A DNA stretch of 52,683 nt from a virus. The first letter of the stretch is position 1. Each line of letters opens with the position of its first letter. The position numbers and the translations under genes were made by a program. The notes beneath the pieces are model-generated. The model did no database searches and was not told the DNA's origin. It worked only from the letters and a program-made list of their open reading frames with translations. The stretch covers positions 1 to 52,683 of the IMG/VR virus record IMGVR_UViG_3300033153_001326; one strand, written 5' to 3'. Positions 1 to 8,374 of the stretch are shown one piece after another.

Positions 1-243
1 GGTTATCCTTACTTTATCAGTTCCAATCCATTTATGTGATACAGACTGTGGTTCTTCACGAAACATTGGTGTTCTGTAGTCTTCCATTGTTCTGATAAGA
101 ACTTGTCGTGCTTCATCGTATGGGAGAGCCTTTGCTTCTTTATGGCTTCCTCTCTTTGGATTAGCAACGATAACATCATACACAGATCCTTTCAGATTGC
201 GTACAAATGTATCTTTCACTTTTCTTATCTCAGCTAGTTTCAT
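1..243 (-). CDS. Hypothetical protein, partial (runs off left edge)
   Basis: The reading frame is open from an ATG at 243-241 to the window edge (81 codons seen). The start overlaps the stop of the next upstream gene (TAATG), the usual arrangement in this operon. The N-terminus contains VKDTFVRNLKGS, a version of the F-x-x-x-LKG motif that recurs in several small proteins of this phage. No function is recognised. It is the last visible gene of the minus-strand baseplate transcription unit. Confidence 0.6.
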   Translation of the reverse strand, partial: MKLAEIRKVKDTFVRNLKGSVYDVIVANPKRGSHKEAKALPYDEARQVLIRTMEDYRTPMFREEPQSVSHKWIGTDKVRIT

Positions 244-596
244 TATCTACCTTGTTTCGATAGTTGAGCCACGTTATCACTCATAGGATAGTCATCGTCA
301 TCGTTATTGTGCTTTGCTACTTCTGCTGATATATCAATCCCACCCTCAACTCTTGCTACTTCTTTGAAGCCTTTGACACCATCAACGAATACTAACACAA
401 CTACAGCAATATCATCAGAGTTATCTGCTGCAAGCTCAGTTGCTTGCTGCTTTGCATAGTTTATATCTGATGTAGCTACCCATCGTTCAATTGGATGCAT
501 GCCTTCATACGCTTCATCGTTTAAGCCAATGTATACTTTGCCGCCAGCTCCTGGTGCTTCGTCTACATACTGTTCTGTTATCTGTTCAATCTTCAT
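243..596 (-). CDS. Hypothetical protein, 117 aa
   Basis: A small soluble protein with no family recognised. The layout (short beta-rich start, a central W followed by an Ala-rich helix with NYAKQQATELA, then a hydrophobic strand VVVLVFVDG) vaguely resembles the small paralogue family in the early operon, but the match is weak. The C-terminus is polar with a run of Asp. It is in the minus-strand operon downstream of gp6, so it is probably expressed late. Confidence 0.65.
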   Translation of the reverse strand: MKIEQITEQYVDEAPGAGGKVYIGLNDEAYEGMHPIERWVATSDINYAKQQATELAADNSDDIAVVVLVFVDGVKGFKEVARVEGGIDISAEVAKHNNDDDDYPMSDNVAQLSKQGR

Positions 597-597
597 C

Positions 598-828
598 TTA
601 GAAGTTTCCGTATATCATATAGTTAATCAATGGTGCTGCGGCAGATACTACTGCTACGAACACAAATGGGTACAAATATATCTTAGTACCACGACCACCA
701 TTACCATATGGTAATAGATAGTGTATATCCATGAACTTACTCATCTTGGGTCCGCTAGTTAACTTAGCTATCACACTATGTAGTTTGCTGAATACTTTAT
801 CAATCCAGCTTTGCTTTTCTTCTGTCAT
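598..828 (-). CDS. Small membrane protein, 76 aa
   Basis: The start is supported by GGAGAAGAAGC just before the ATG. The N-terminal 50 residues are amphipathic and basic (WIDKVFSKLHSVIAKL). A single hydrophobic segment, roughly residues 52-72 (YLYPFVFVAVVSAAAPLI), predicts one membrane span near the C-terminus. The function is unknown. A holin or accessory membrane role is possible but not shown. It is co-transcribed with gp25 and gp6. Confidence 0.6.
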   Translation of the reverse strand: MTEEKQSWIDKVFSKLHSVIAKLTSGPKMSKFMDIHYLLPYGNGGRGTKIYLYPFVFVAVVSAAAPLINYMIYGNF

Positions 829-839
829 GCTTCTTCTCC

Positions 840-1091
840 TTATGGGCCTTCTGCGTACACTGTCTGTTGGTCAGCATCCATCACTCGCCAGAACTTAACT
901 GCTGTCCAGCGCATGAACAAATCTTTTGCTGCTGCTTCTGCCTCTTCAACTGTGTCATACTTTATTGCGTTGGATGCCCAGCTATCTTCTGGATCGCCGT
1001 GGGTATTAACGAATACTTTGTATATTCCTTTCTGATCTCGTACGCCTGTGGCATTACCTCTGCGCGCTTCTTCTATTTCTTTTAGCTTCAT
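840..1091 (-). CDS. Small paralogue-family protein, 83 aa
   Basis: The pattern is a beta strand IYKVFVN, a Trp, then AIKYDTVEEAEAAAKDLF and a closing strand. This resembles small proteins in the plus-strand early operon (for example those at 10041 and 10249, with AFDTFDEADAYF and LFDTIEEADAFF). I infer the same fold with unknown function. The start at 1091 overlaps the gp6 stop by 4 bases, implying translational coupling. Confidence 0.65.
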   Translation of the reverse strand: MKLKEIEEARRGNATGVRDQKGIYKVFVNTHGDPEDSWASNAIKYDTVEEAEAAAKDLFMRWTAVKFWRVMDADQQTVYAEGP

Positions 1092-4000
1092 GTTGATGCT
1101 CCAACTCTTAGGTTAGTATCTGTTAGATTACGTACAATCTCTACGTCTGCTACTGTGGCTGTACTGAGGAATAACTCATCAGTTTCACCCTTTACTTGGA
1201 ACAGATTACCAAATACTGAGTCATCTTTCTGTGGTACTATGACTACAGATGCTACGATCTTAGCCAATTTCTGGTGAATGTATGCAGATAGTTCAGTGTA
1301 AAAGAAACTCTCTCCGAAATCCCAGTTAGAAATGTCGAAGTACTCATCAATAGCTGTGATAATTTCAGATTTCACTTCGTTGTCTGTCTCTGTAGCTCCA
1401 TCAACTTTGACTACTTTGAACTTAGCTTGCAATTCATCTTCTGCGCCAGTACCAAACAATAGCTTGAACTGTCCAGGTTGGTAGATGATCTGGTCAGAGA
1501 GCATCTTGAAGTCGTTGAGTTCAGCGAACTGTACACGTAAATCTTCTGTTGTTGGTGCGTCAGGGAATGGTGCAGTTATATCGTTGCTACCCTTCCATGT
1601 TGTTACTTCGCCATAATAGCTATTTGTTAGTAGAACAGTATCAATGATGTTAGAGATACTTGGATCAATACGATTGCTACGTGGTGCAAAGTGCTTCCAC
1701 TTGAAGTACAATGGATTCTCTTGCGTTGCGTCTGTAATCGTGTCTAGCTCAAAGCTTCTGCCTACTCTAGCTTGGTGGTTCGTTGTCTGTACTATCTGTC
1801 CAGCAGTTGTTGTCAACTGTTCAAAAACATAGAAGTGTTCTACTGATGTATTCTCATCATAGAATACCATGCCTTCGAATGCCACGATTGAGTCTTCTGT
1901 TGTTCCTGTCACTGGATTCAAGATAGCATCAATGATTGTGTTCGCGCCAGTTGCAGATGGATCGTTTATCGTAACAACCAAGTCTACTAATGTAGTAGAC
2001 AATGACGTAGCTGATACATCTGCGGGGTCTGTTGCATGATCTGAGATAACGTAATCAGAACCAACTAGGTGTACATACATTTGGCTTGCGCCTATATCAT
2101 ACTCACCATGTTTCCATAGTCTGAAATACTCGTAGTTGTCGAAGTCAGTGAATCGTTCGAAATATACTGTATCTGGCAACCCACCATTATCAAGAAACTC
2201 CTCGATCTCTAGTGGTTCGTCTGGAATACCATCAGCGTTTGCATCTGGTGCAATGACTTCTATTTTACGTGGGTCTTTGTAACCATCTTCATACAGAACT
2301 AATGCGTTCAACTGTAGATTGACTGGATCAGCTAGTGCTGCGCCAGCCCCAATTGAAGCTGGGTTCGTAAGTGTATTGGTTCTTAGAATCTCAACTGTAT
2401 CTGTTAGTGGCAGACCAGTAGAAACATCAATAGTATTTCGTGTTGGGTCTTGGAAGAAACGTACATCTTCTAATGATTCAAAGATATAACGCTTGCCTCG
2501 TGTCCTGAATGTCCATAGATCATCAACAGCATCGTAAGTACAGAATACTAGCCAGCTTTCTGGTGTCAATGCAGTCATAGGGCCAGCAAAGTCTTCACTA
2601 CCAGTCGGTGCGGGAGCATCAATCACATACCATGCACCAGCCTTGAAGTTTGCGTCTACATCATAGCCTATACCAAAATCTGCTTGGTTAGTAATTGCTA
2701 GTTGAATAGCATTTGACTCTGCTGTGTCAAATGCTGTGCGGAACGTTGGGATCAAGTCAATCGCCCATCGGTTATCGTCTACTAGATCAGATAGCTCTAC
2801 AGGCCCAGTGTTTGTAAGGCTTTCTTCATCTGTTGCTATACCATTGTTAATGACTGAGTTAACTACTCTCCAATCAACCTTCGTTGCCGTTGCTAATACA
2901 GAATCATCGGCAAAGCGTACTGCTGCGCCAGTTGACATGAATGTACCAGCGCCGCCATTAGAAAGATCAATAGACGATCCTGCGCCGCCAGCATCAGTAT
3001 TTGTATAGAAACCAGTATCGTTTGTTGTGTTACGTGGCTGTGTCTGCCACTTCACTGTGCCGCCACCATAGTCTGATGCGCCATGCACATTGAAGTTGCC
3101 AGGGTTCAGTGTTAGATAGCTTGTGCGATAGTCACTGTAATAGAAGTTCTGTAGTTCTTGGTTATCAATGAATGCATCTAGATTCACGTTAACAATCGTA
3201 CCAGTACCAATGCTTGCGTCTACTGTTATACGATCAATCTCCTCATCAATATATAGTGCGCCATCATCACCAAACACTAATACATTCTGTGCAGTACCAG
3301 TTGGGTCGTTAATATCAATGTAACGAGAGTGGCCTGCGTGAGTACGATTGAGTGATTTGATTTTGGCAATCTCGTTGCCTCGTGTCAATGGGAATACATT
3401 GTAGTCCTCGCCATTAACCATTCTGTTTTGAGTATAGAATACTTGTGGTGCGCGCTCTTTAATCTGTTGGTTTGTTTCAGTTGGTGCGCCATTAGATATG
3501 GTTGAGTCCAGGCTGAATAGTAGTCGTAGATTGTACTCTAGCCCATCTGCACCAAAGTATGGAATGTTAATCTCAAAGTTCTGTACATCATCTGGGCGTA
3601 GTGTCAAATTCTTGTTAGCAGATACACGCAACCATGTACGGAAGATGCCAACTGGTGTATCACCAAAGTTACCATCAGCAAATTTCAATGTTATTTGATC
3701 GCTCAATCGTGGAATAACGTTGAAGATGTTTCGTATGTTATTATCTAGGCTGTTGAAGATAACGTTTGTACCAACAAGACTTGGAACTTTTGTCCACTGT
3801 TGTTGAACTGCGCCAGCTTCATCAATCTCTTGTACATACACATCAGTTTCGTTAACATTATTGGTATTAATATCCAAAGTCCTGTTTCTAACGGGCAATT
3901 CGAACAAAGTATCCTGTTTTTCAAGCGTTCCCTGCTTAAACATTAGGAAAAAGCCAGTGTTTTCCGACCCTAAGCCCTCTCCATCGTTGCGATAAACAAC

Positions 4001-4711
4001 ATGAAAGTTATCCGCTGGATCAGGTGATCGCTCGTAAAAGAACTCACCATCAGTGAAGTCAGGGTTAACAACATCAAAAGGTATTTGATCGCCACGTAAT
4101 GGAATACTAATGTTGTATGCTACTTCAACGTTTGGTACGTTGTTCATTCTGTATAGATCAGTTGGTATCTGTCCAATGGTTCCCGTCTTGAATGGGCGAC
4201 CAAATGGGTTATTAGAATTAAATGCTGCGTTAAGTATTGTAGTAAACTGTTCGAAACTATCTGGATTATTAACATCGTTCCAGAATACTGTTATATTATT
4301 CAAGTCACGATTCAAACTGTCTTGTACTGGTTCGTTTGTCTCTACGCCAGATAGCTTGAATAGTCCAGACAAAGCAATGTTACGACGAGGCGTGTACGAT
4401 AGCATACGTGCTAGACGAATGATAGAGTCACGACGTTCTGCTGTATCCAGGAAGTTTTCTCTTGTGTTCAAGTCTGCTCTGAAATTGAGTGATGTACCCA
4501 TGTATGCAAGCAACTCAATGGTTGCTACGAACTCACTTGATTGGATATAGTCATTAAAGTCTTCAGGATAGTGCGCTCTTACGTAGTCTATTAGTGAACT
4601 GCGGAGCGTATCGAAGTCGTAACTACGAAAATCTACATCACTGAATGATTTATAGATTGTTTGCCAATCTTCTGCCGTGAATAAGTTACTTTGTCTTACT
4701 GATTGTGACAT
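1088..4711 (-). CDS. 6: Baseplate wedge protein gp6-like (J family), extra long
   Basis: In T4, gp6 forms the iris-like ring of baseplate wedges and belongs to the P2 gpJ/Mu gp47 family. The N-terminal 120 residues carry the typical gp6 signature: a soluble helix, DYVRAHYPEDFNDY, then SEFVATIELLAYMGTSLNFR and NTRENFLDTAERRDSIIRLA. This protein is 1207 aa, against about 660 aa in T4. The extra length appears to be a central, low-similarity region of roughly residues 500-950, before a C-terminal part ending around FDISNWDFGESFFYTELSAY. The gene lies directly after gp25 with overlapping start and stop, as gp25 and gp6 often are in T4-like phages. Identity is confident; the nature of the insertion is not known. 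Confidence 0.9.
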   Translation of the reverse strand: MSQSVRQSNLFTAEDWQTIYKSFSDVDFRSYDFDTLRSSLIDYVRAHYPEDFNDYIQSSEFVATIELLAYMGTSLNFRADLNTRENFLDTAERRDSIIRLARMLSYTPRRNIALSGLFKLSGVETNEPVQDSLNRDLNNITVFWNDVNNPDSFEQFTTILNAAFNSNNPFGRPFKTGTIGQIPTDLYRMNNVPNVEVAYNISIPLRGDQIPFDVVNPDFTDGEFFYERSPDPADNFHVVYRNDGEGLGSENTGFFLMFKQGTLEKQDTLFELPVRNRTLDINTNNVNETDVYVQEIDEAGAVQQQWTKVPSLVGTNVIFNSLDNNIRNIFNVIPRLSDQITLKFADGNFGDTPVGIFRTWLRVSANKNLTLRPDDVQNFEINIPYFGADGLEYNLRLLFSLDSTISNGAPTETNQQIKERAPQVFYTQNRMVNGEDYNVFPLTRGNEIAKIKSLNRTHAGHSRYIDINDPTGTAQNVLVFGDDGALYIDEEIDRITVDASIGTGTIVNVNLDAFIDNQELQNFYYSDYRTSYLTLNPGNFNVHGASDYGGGTVKWQTQPRNTTNDTGFYTNTDAGGAGSSIDLSNGGAGTFMSTGAAVRFADDSVLATATKVDWRVVNSVINNGIATDEESLTNTGPVELSDLVDDNRWAIDLIPTFRTAFDTAESNAIQLAITNQADFGIGYDVDANFKAGAWYVIDAPAPTGSEDFAGPMTALTPESWLVFCTYDAVDDLWTFRTRGKRYIFESLEDVRFFQDPTRNTIDVSTGLPLTDTVEILRTNTLTNPASIGAGAALADPVNLQLNALVLYEDGYKDPRKIEVIAPDANADGIPDEPLEIEEFLDNGGLPDTVYFERFTDFDNYEYFRLWKHGEYDIGASQMYVHLVGSDYVISDHATDPADVSATSLSTTLVDLVVTINDPSATGANTIIDAILNPVTGTTEDSIVAFEGMVFYDENTSVEHFYVFEQLTTTAGQIVQTTNHQARVGRSFELDTITDATQENPLYFKWKHFAPRSNRIDPSISNIIDTVLLTNSYYGEVTTWKGSNDITAPFPDAPTTEDLRVQFAELNDFKMLSDQIIYQPGQFKLLFGTGAEDELQAKFKVVKVDGATETDNEVKSEIITAIDEYFDISNWDFGESFFYTELSAYIHQKLAKIVASVVIVPQKDDSVFGNLFQVKGETDELFLSTATVADVEIVRNLTDTNLRVGAST

Positions 4712-5091
4712 TATTGAGCCTCTGTATTTTGACGATCATATTCTACTGCTAAGGAATCGACAACATCTAGTGGTATGTAGCGTAGAGTTATGTCTAGTCG
4801 AACTGTCTGCTCTAGCTCACGCGCTTGAATATCAATTACATCGAAGCGTGGGTCTTGAGTAATGATACGTGCTGCATCTTCATAGATTGCTTCTATAGTG
4901 TTGTTATCAAATGGCTCAAACAACAGATCGAAGATAATTGAACCAAAGTTTGGGTGCATCACTCGCTCGCCGCGACGAGTGAGGAATGCAAACAATAGGT
5001 CTTGTTTAGCCAATTCGATACCCTCTTCTGTATATGGCGGAGTTCTCTTTCCATATGTGGAGAAACCAATGTTTGTACCGCGTAATGCCAT
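4711..5091 (-). CDS. 25: Baseplate wedge protein gp25-like
   Basis: Member of the gp25/W (lysozyme-like fold) baseplate family, which joins the wedge to the tail sheath. The diagnostic core is a loading segment DLLFAFLTRRGERVMHPNFG followed by IIFDLLFEP and an RxxR-type strand near the end. The length of 126 aa matches T4 gp25 (132 aa). I choose the ATG at 5091 because CAAGGA lies 7-8 bases upstream; a TTG one codon earlier is possible. The gene starts the minus-strand baseplate operon and has a GATAAATA late promoter about 28 bases upstream. Confidence 0.92.
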   Translation of the reverse strand: MALRGTNIGFSTYGKRTPPYTEEGIELAKQDLLFAFLTRRGERVMHPNFGSIIFDLLFEPFDNNTIEAIYEDAARIITQDPRFDVIDIQARELEQTVRLDITLRYIPLDVVDSLAVEYDRQNTEAQ

Positions 5092-5118
5092 CAAATATTC
5101 CTTGTAGTTATCTTATGT

Positions 5119-5126
5119 TATTTATC
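5119..5126 (-). promoter_or_regulatory. Late promoter octamer GATAAATA
   Basis: Exact GATAAATA on the minus strand, about 28 bases before the gp25 start. It is one of nine identical octamers seen upstream of late units. T4 late promoters have TATAAATA at -13 to -6, read by gp55-bearing polymerase, and gp55 is encoded at 18621. Confidence 0.75.
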
Positions 5127-5184
5127 ACTAAATTAACTATAGTTATAATATTGTAAGCCACTGATAGTAAAGGACATTTAGGAC

Positions 5185-5213
5185 TTGACATTTCCCTCAT
5201 TTTGCTCTATAAT
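5185..5213 (+). promoter_or_regulatory. Sigma70 promoter TTGACA-17-TATAAT
   Basis: Perfect consensus -35 (5185-5190) and -10 (5208-5213) with a 17-base spacer. It points into the plus-strand early operon, whose first gene begins at about 5237. Predicted transcription start is near 5220. Confidence 0.9.
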
Positions 5214-5236
5214 AGATACACTGATAGCAATAATAG

Positions 5237-5440
5237 GTGGCTGTGGTGGCTGAAAAGAGAGCATTTTGTGAACATGCCGACTGCGCAGGTGAATTCTTCG
5301 TGCGCGATATGGAAGAAATGTCTGACGGCGAAGGCGGTCGAATCTATGTCTGTCAGAATCATCTAGAACACATGCAAGATCAGTCTGGTTACTGCTCAAT
5401 GAGTTGCCAGCTTGGTTACGGCTGCGACCAGAGTTGTTGA
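5237..5440 (+). CDS. Small Cys/His-rich protein, probable zinc binder, 67 aa
   Basis: First gene after the perfect sigma70 promoter. It contains seven Cys and two His in spaced groups (FCEHADCAGEF, VCQNHLEHM, YCSMSCQLGYGCDQSC), suggesting one or two small zinc-binding sites. The start is one of three GTG codons at 5237, 5243 or 5246. The AGG at 5235 would best serve 5243 or 5246, so the true N-terminus may be 2-3 residues shorter. The function is unknown. Position suggests a very early protein, possibly one that acts on host machinery. Confidence 0.7.
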   Translation: MAVVAEKRAFCEHADCAGEFFVRDMEEMSDGEGGRIYVCQNHLEHMQDQSGYCSMSCQLGYGCDQSC

Positions 5441-5449
5441 GGAGATAAC

Positions 5450-5677
5450 ATGAAATCCATCGAACGCCCAGGGCTGTACATATTGGTAATCATCATCCTC
5501 TGTCAAACGTGGAACTCACATGGTCAGCGTTATAATCTGAAGGAAGATTTGGAAGCCACGAAAACCAAACTCAATTATGCAATCCATCTGCTAGAGGGTG
5601 GCGCGCCTCGTGAAGTAACCGAGCTAGATTGCAGTCGATCAACAAAAGAAATCATTGATTGCAGGCCAGTAGAATGA
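5450..5677 (+). CDS. Membrane-anchored small protein, 75 aa
   Basis: GGAG lies 6 bases before the ATG. Residues 8-20 (LYILVIIILCQTW) form a short N-terminal hydrophobic anchor, followed by a polar, helix-prone domain (LKEDLEATKTKLNYAIHLL) with two Cys near the end. An anchor plus short coiled coil is the general plan of inner-membrane spanins, but it is too short and too generic for that call. The stop overlaps the next start (ATGA). Confidence 0.65.
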   Translation: MKSIERPGLYILVIIILCQTWNSHGQRYNLKEDLEATKTKLNYAIHLLEGGAPREVTELDCSRSTKEIIDCRPVE

Positions 5678-5865
5678 TAGTATTTGGTATAATTTGGGCT
5701 GTACTAGGATTGGTCGGCTTTATTTTTGTGGTCCGCATGGAACGTGAGAGATTTCCACTTCGAATTCGTGATTATATAATTTTGATCCCCGCTTGGATGT
5801 TGATTGGCCCGCTTGGGCTTTACGGACTTTGGGCTGTCAAAGGCAGTTTATGGGAATGGAAGTAA
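5674..5865 (+). CDS. Two-span membrane protein, 63 aa
   Basis: The ATG at 5674 overlaps the previous TGA. Two hydrophobic segments, roughly residues 2-20 (VFGIIWAVLGLVGFIFVV) and 33-56 (YIILIPAWMLIGPLGLYGL), are separated by a short basic loop. The function is unknown. It is one of several tiny membrane proteins in this early operon. Confidence 0.65.
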   Translation: MIVFGIIWAVLGLVGFIFVVRMERERFPLRIRDYIILIPAWMLIGPLGLYGLWAVKGSLWEWK

Positions 5866-6077
5866 TGAGTAAAGAATATTCAACAGATGAAGTATTAACC
5901 ATGTTGCGTCAAACTGATGCAGGTCGCGGCCTTGCTCGTCTTGCAATCAAAGAGATTGAACGATTGGTTGAGCGAACAACAGAATTAGAAGGCGAGTTAG
6001 CAGAAGCAAACAGTGCTGCTGACTTCTATCAAAATGAAGCTGACCACTACTACGGGGTAAGTGAAGCTAATGAATGA
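5865..6077 (+). CDS. Small coiled-coil protein, 70 aa
   Basis: The start ATG at 5865 shares a base with the previous stop (TAATG). It is a charged, helical protein. Residues 27-58 (IKEIERLVERTTELEGELAE and following) fit a heptad coiled coil. No family recognised. Confidence 0.65.
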   Translation: MSKEYSTDEVLTMLRQTDAGRGLARLAIKEIERLVERTTELEGELAEANSAADFYQNEADHYYGVSEANE

Positions 6078-6546
6078 GCATAGAAATACACTAGCAGAAG
6101 ACTTCCAAGAAATGGGAGTATGGTTCACTGAATCATTCACTTGGTCGCCAGGTGGCGTGTTAATTCCATTGATTGGTTTGTCTTTGGGGTTGTGTTGGGG
6201 TTTGTATCGTTATGGACGATCCCTCAAGTATCTCTACTTCTATTACATCGAACATGGTGACGTTGTTTGGTCAATGGAGAGCAGATCATACAGAGAAAAC
6301 ATGATAGAGATTGTCAAGAAATATAAACTCTCTGAATTCTTTAAGCCACATGGTTATGTATCAGGATTAGGCATCATTCTTGCTTGTACTACTCTTGGGG
6401 CAATCGCTGGATCATTATGGCCGCTTACACTCGCCATTGGAGTACTAACTATTCCCAATATTGTACTACGTTTCATTGCTAGAGAGAAACGTGCGAAGGC
6501 TGTCTTTCAACAGAACTTGCAAGGTAACGCAGATGGCAACGCTTGA
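6070..6546 (+). CDS. Membrane protein, 158 aa
   Basis: Two hydrophobic regions are visible: about residues 26-48 (GGVLIPLIGLSLGLCWGLY) and a long stretch about 96-140 (GLGIILACTTLGAIAGSLW onward), which could hold two spans. A basic cytoplasmic-type tail ends the protein. The ATG at 6070 is preferred over a GTG three codons earlier. The function is unknown. Confidence 0.65.
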   Translation: MNEHRNTLAEDFQEMGVWFTESFTWSPGGVLIPLIGLSLGLCWGLYRYGRSLKYLYFYYIEHGDVVWSMESRSYRENMIEIVKKYKLSEFFKPHGYVSGLGIILACTTLGAIAGSLWPLTLAIGVLTIPNIVLRFIAREKRAKAVFQQNLQGNADGNA

Positions 6547-6820
6547 GAAACTAGACAACCTTGGTTATGTCGTTAAGATTAAAGGACGTAACCAATACGT
6601 AGTTAACGATTGCTTAGGACTTCATAGGTCAGAGATATGGGGCAACGATCTGGCTAAAATTATCGTGTACAAAACGATTCAAGAGGCCCAAGCTATCAAA
6701 AGAAGTTTCGATAATAGTAAGAAAGACTATTTTGAGGTACGAGACATAGAACTTGAAGTTCAACCAATGCACAAGAAAGCGATTATGGTCGCAAAGCTAA
6801 AAGGATCGAACGATGAGTAA
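6533..6820 (+). CDS. LKG-tail paralogue family protein, 95 aa
   Basis: The start at 6533 has AAGG about 9 bases upstream. It shows the shared layout of this phage's small paralogue family: an N-terminal strand, a segment with IVYKTIQEAQAIKRSF, a C-terminal beta strand, and a conserved tail (AIMVAKLKGSNDE). The codons for the tail's LKG contain AAAGGA, which sits 7 bases before the next ATG and so doubles as that gene's ribosome binding site. Function unknown. Confidence 0.7.
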   Translation: MATLEKLDNLGYVVKIKGRNQYVVNDCLGLHRSEIWGNDLAKIIVYKTIQEAQAIKRSFDNSKKDYFEVRDIELEVQPMHKKAIMVAKLKGSNDE

Positions 6821-7142
6821 ATTAATGACAGTCCATGAAAGCGAATGGGACAAGTTAGAAGATGAAATCAAACGACTCAATAAACTTGTCGATGATATTT
6901 CGTATACTGCGAAGAATCGCAAAAAGAAAATGCATCTGTATCGTGACGCACTCATTGAGATTGGTCACTGGACACCAGAAACACAAGAAAGTGCAAGAGA
7001 ATTGGATTCAGAGGGTGCGATGTGGCGCGGGTGTGTAGCACAAGCGAACATGGCATTAGAAGAGGGTGATGATGCTGTCGAAGGGCGAGTCAGGGTATAT
7101 CCAGAAGGATATCTTGAAAGGAAAGGAGAGAATAATGAGTAA
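6813..7142 (+). CDS. Coiled-coil protein, 109 aa
   Basis: The start overlaps the preceding gene by 8 bases and uses its AAAGGA as ribosome binding site. Residues 10-35 (KLEDEIKRLNKLVDDI) look like a coiled coil. The rest is charged and soluble. No family recognised. Confidence 0.65.
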   Translation: MSKLMTVHESEWDKLEDEIKRLNKLVDDISYTAKNRKKKMHLYRDALIEIGHWTPETQESARELDSEGAMWRGCVAQANMALEEGDDAVEGRVRVYPEGYLERKGENNE

Positions 7143-7434
7143 TTCACGAAACGTATATGTTTTAACAGCAACGCCAGCCCGTGGTGGAAGCAATGCTGAA
7201 GAAATGAAATTGTATTGGAATTCTGATGGTTATGCAGTCCAGCGTAGCGCATGGACTCCCAAACTTAGTGACTGTCTGACATTCGCTAAGGAAGCAGAAG
7301 CAATCGAACTAAAAGAAAAACTACAAAAGATGATTGATGATACTGAGGACGAGAAGCGTTTGATCGTGAAAGACGTAATAGTTGAAGTCCTTGATCGCAA
7401 GCAGTTGATGATCGCAAAGATGAAGGGACTATAA
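7135..7434 (+). CDS. LKG-tail paralogue family protein, 99 aa
   Basis: ATG at 7135 with GGAGAG just upstream. It starts VYVLTATPARGG, as does the paralogue at 8729 (IYVLSASYNSGDGG). The middle has LSDCLTFAKEAEAIELKEKL, and the tail LMIAKMKGL is the family ending. Similarity to its neighbours is visible by eye; the family function is not known. Confidence 0.7.
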   Translation: MSNSRNVYVLTATPARGGSNAEEMKLYWNSDGYAVQRSAWTPKLSDCLTFAKEAEAIELKEKLQKMIDDTEDEKRLIVKDVIVEVLDRKQLMIAKMKGL

Positions 7435-7580
7435 TGTATAAGGATAAATGGTTTTCAATATTCATGTGTGTGGTGGCATTGACGATTGGTTCATGCACAG
7501 CATTTGATAATTACAACGGCACACAGTATAGGCTCGCACAACTTGAGTGCCAACGGGTGACAAATGAATCCAATGACTAA
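7434..7580 (+). CDS. Short lipoprotein, 48 aa (candidate o-spanin)
   Basis: The ATG at 7434 shares a base with the previous stop. It has a basic N-terminus, a hydrophobic stretch (FSIFMCVVALTIG) and a lipobox IGSC with the modified Cys at residue 21. The mature peptide is only 28 residues. That size and design match outer-membrane spanin lipoproteins of other phages, but no inner-membrane partner is embedded or clearly adjacent, so this is tentative. It overlaps the next lipoprotein gene by 17 bases. Confidence 0.6.
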   Translation: MYKDKWFSIFMCVVALTIGSCTAFDNYNGTQYRLAQLECQRVTNESND

Positions 7581-8106
7581 GTTCAGGCCAGGCCACAGCA
7601 TTGCAAGAGCAATCATATTTGTTGTATGCCTTGCTGCGTTCTTGAGTCTGTTTGGGTGTTCATCTGGTGGTGAGTACGGTTCTGCTCATTCTTATTTGCA
7701 CGACCAGTATGACCCTGCAACAGGCGTGACACTGAAAGCGAACACAGGAGATAACTATTCGTTTCTCACATTTGAACAGATGGTGGCTGAGTATGTAGAC
7801 TTGGAGCGATGTATGGCTGACAATGCTACGCCTGGCCCTACTATAATTTTTGAGAGCTTCAATCACATTGGTATAGGCGGGTTGGCATTCTATGTGTATG
7901 TGTCGCAGACAGCATACATTAATACAGATCAAGATGAATACTCGCCGCAGCGAAATCATATCTCAGATAGAGAATTTCTGCGACACGAATACGGACATCA
8001 TGTGCTATACTTGAATGGGTTAGATGAAACACACAACAACCCACTCTTTGTACAATGTTCAGCACTTGGCCCTAAGTCCTGTAATGGAGAATACTGTGAG
8101 AAATAG
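7564..8106 (+). CDS. Lipoprotein with HExxH zinc-protease motif, 180 aa
   Basis: N-terminal signal (IIFVVCLAAFLSLF) ends in a lipobox with Cys32, so it should be exported and lipid-anchored. Near the C-terminus is EFLRHEYGHHVLYLNG: His141, Glu142 and His145 form a classic HExxH zinc-peptidase motif, and His157 (DETH) is a possible third ligand. The region around 85-125 is hydrophobic and beta-rich. A metallopeptidase of the cell envelope is the best reading; the substrate is unknown. It is the middle of three consecutive lipoprotein genes transcribed early, which suggests action on the host envelope (for example receptor removal or superinfection exclusion) rather than lysis. Confidence 0.7.
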   Translation: MNPMTKFRPGHSIARAIIFVVCLAAFLSLFGCSSGGEYGSAHSYLHDQYDPATGVTLKANTGDNYSFLTFEQMVAEYVDLERCMADNATPGPTIIFESFNHIGIGGLAFYVYVSQTAYINTDQDEYSPQRNHISDREFLRHEYGHHVLYLNGLDETHNNPLFVQCSALGPKSCNGEYCEK

Positions 8107-8374
8107 TTTAATTGTTGTGGGCTTGTTGCTCACTGGTTGTACTAACAATGCAATGCGAACACCAGAACCAATGATCGACTACGATCAAATAGCGAGTGAG
8201 ATTACTGTCACGCATCGTGAGTTTATCACGTTACGTACTGGTCAGATATGTGAGGTCAAAGGTACAAAAATTGTTGCTTGCGAACGAAACACGTTCCGTT
8301 ATGCTGAGAACAAAGCAGACCTTCGACAGATGGACGCACTCGCAGAATCAGAGGAAAACAAGAATGAAAATTAA
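8096..8374 (+). CDS. Lipoprotein, 92 aa
   Basis: I place the start at GTG 8096 because GGAG lies 6 bases upstream; an ATG at 8084 in the same frame has no ribosome binding site. The signal VVGLLLTGC gives a lipobox with Cys about residue 13. The mature part is soluble and charged (IASEITVTHREF, GQICEVKGTKIVAC) with two further Cys that could form a disulphide. Third lipoprotein in a row. Function unknown. Confidence 0.65.
   Translation: MRNSLIVVGLLLTGCTNNAMRTPEPMIDYDQIASEITVTHREFITLRTGQICEVKGTKIVACERNTFRYAENKADLRQMDALAESEENKNEN

Noticed and set aside
5178-5399. Minus-strand open frame over the first early gene
   Set aside because: It runs across the perfect sigma70 promoter and opposite a packed plus-strand operon.
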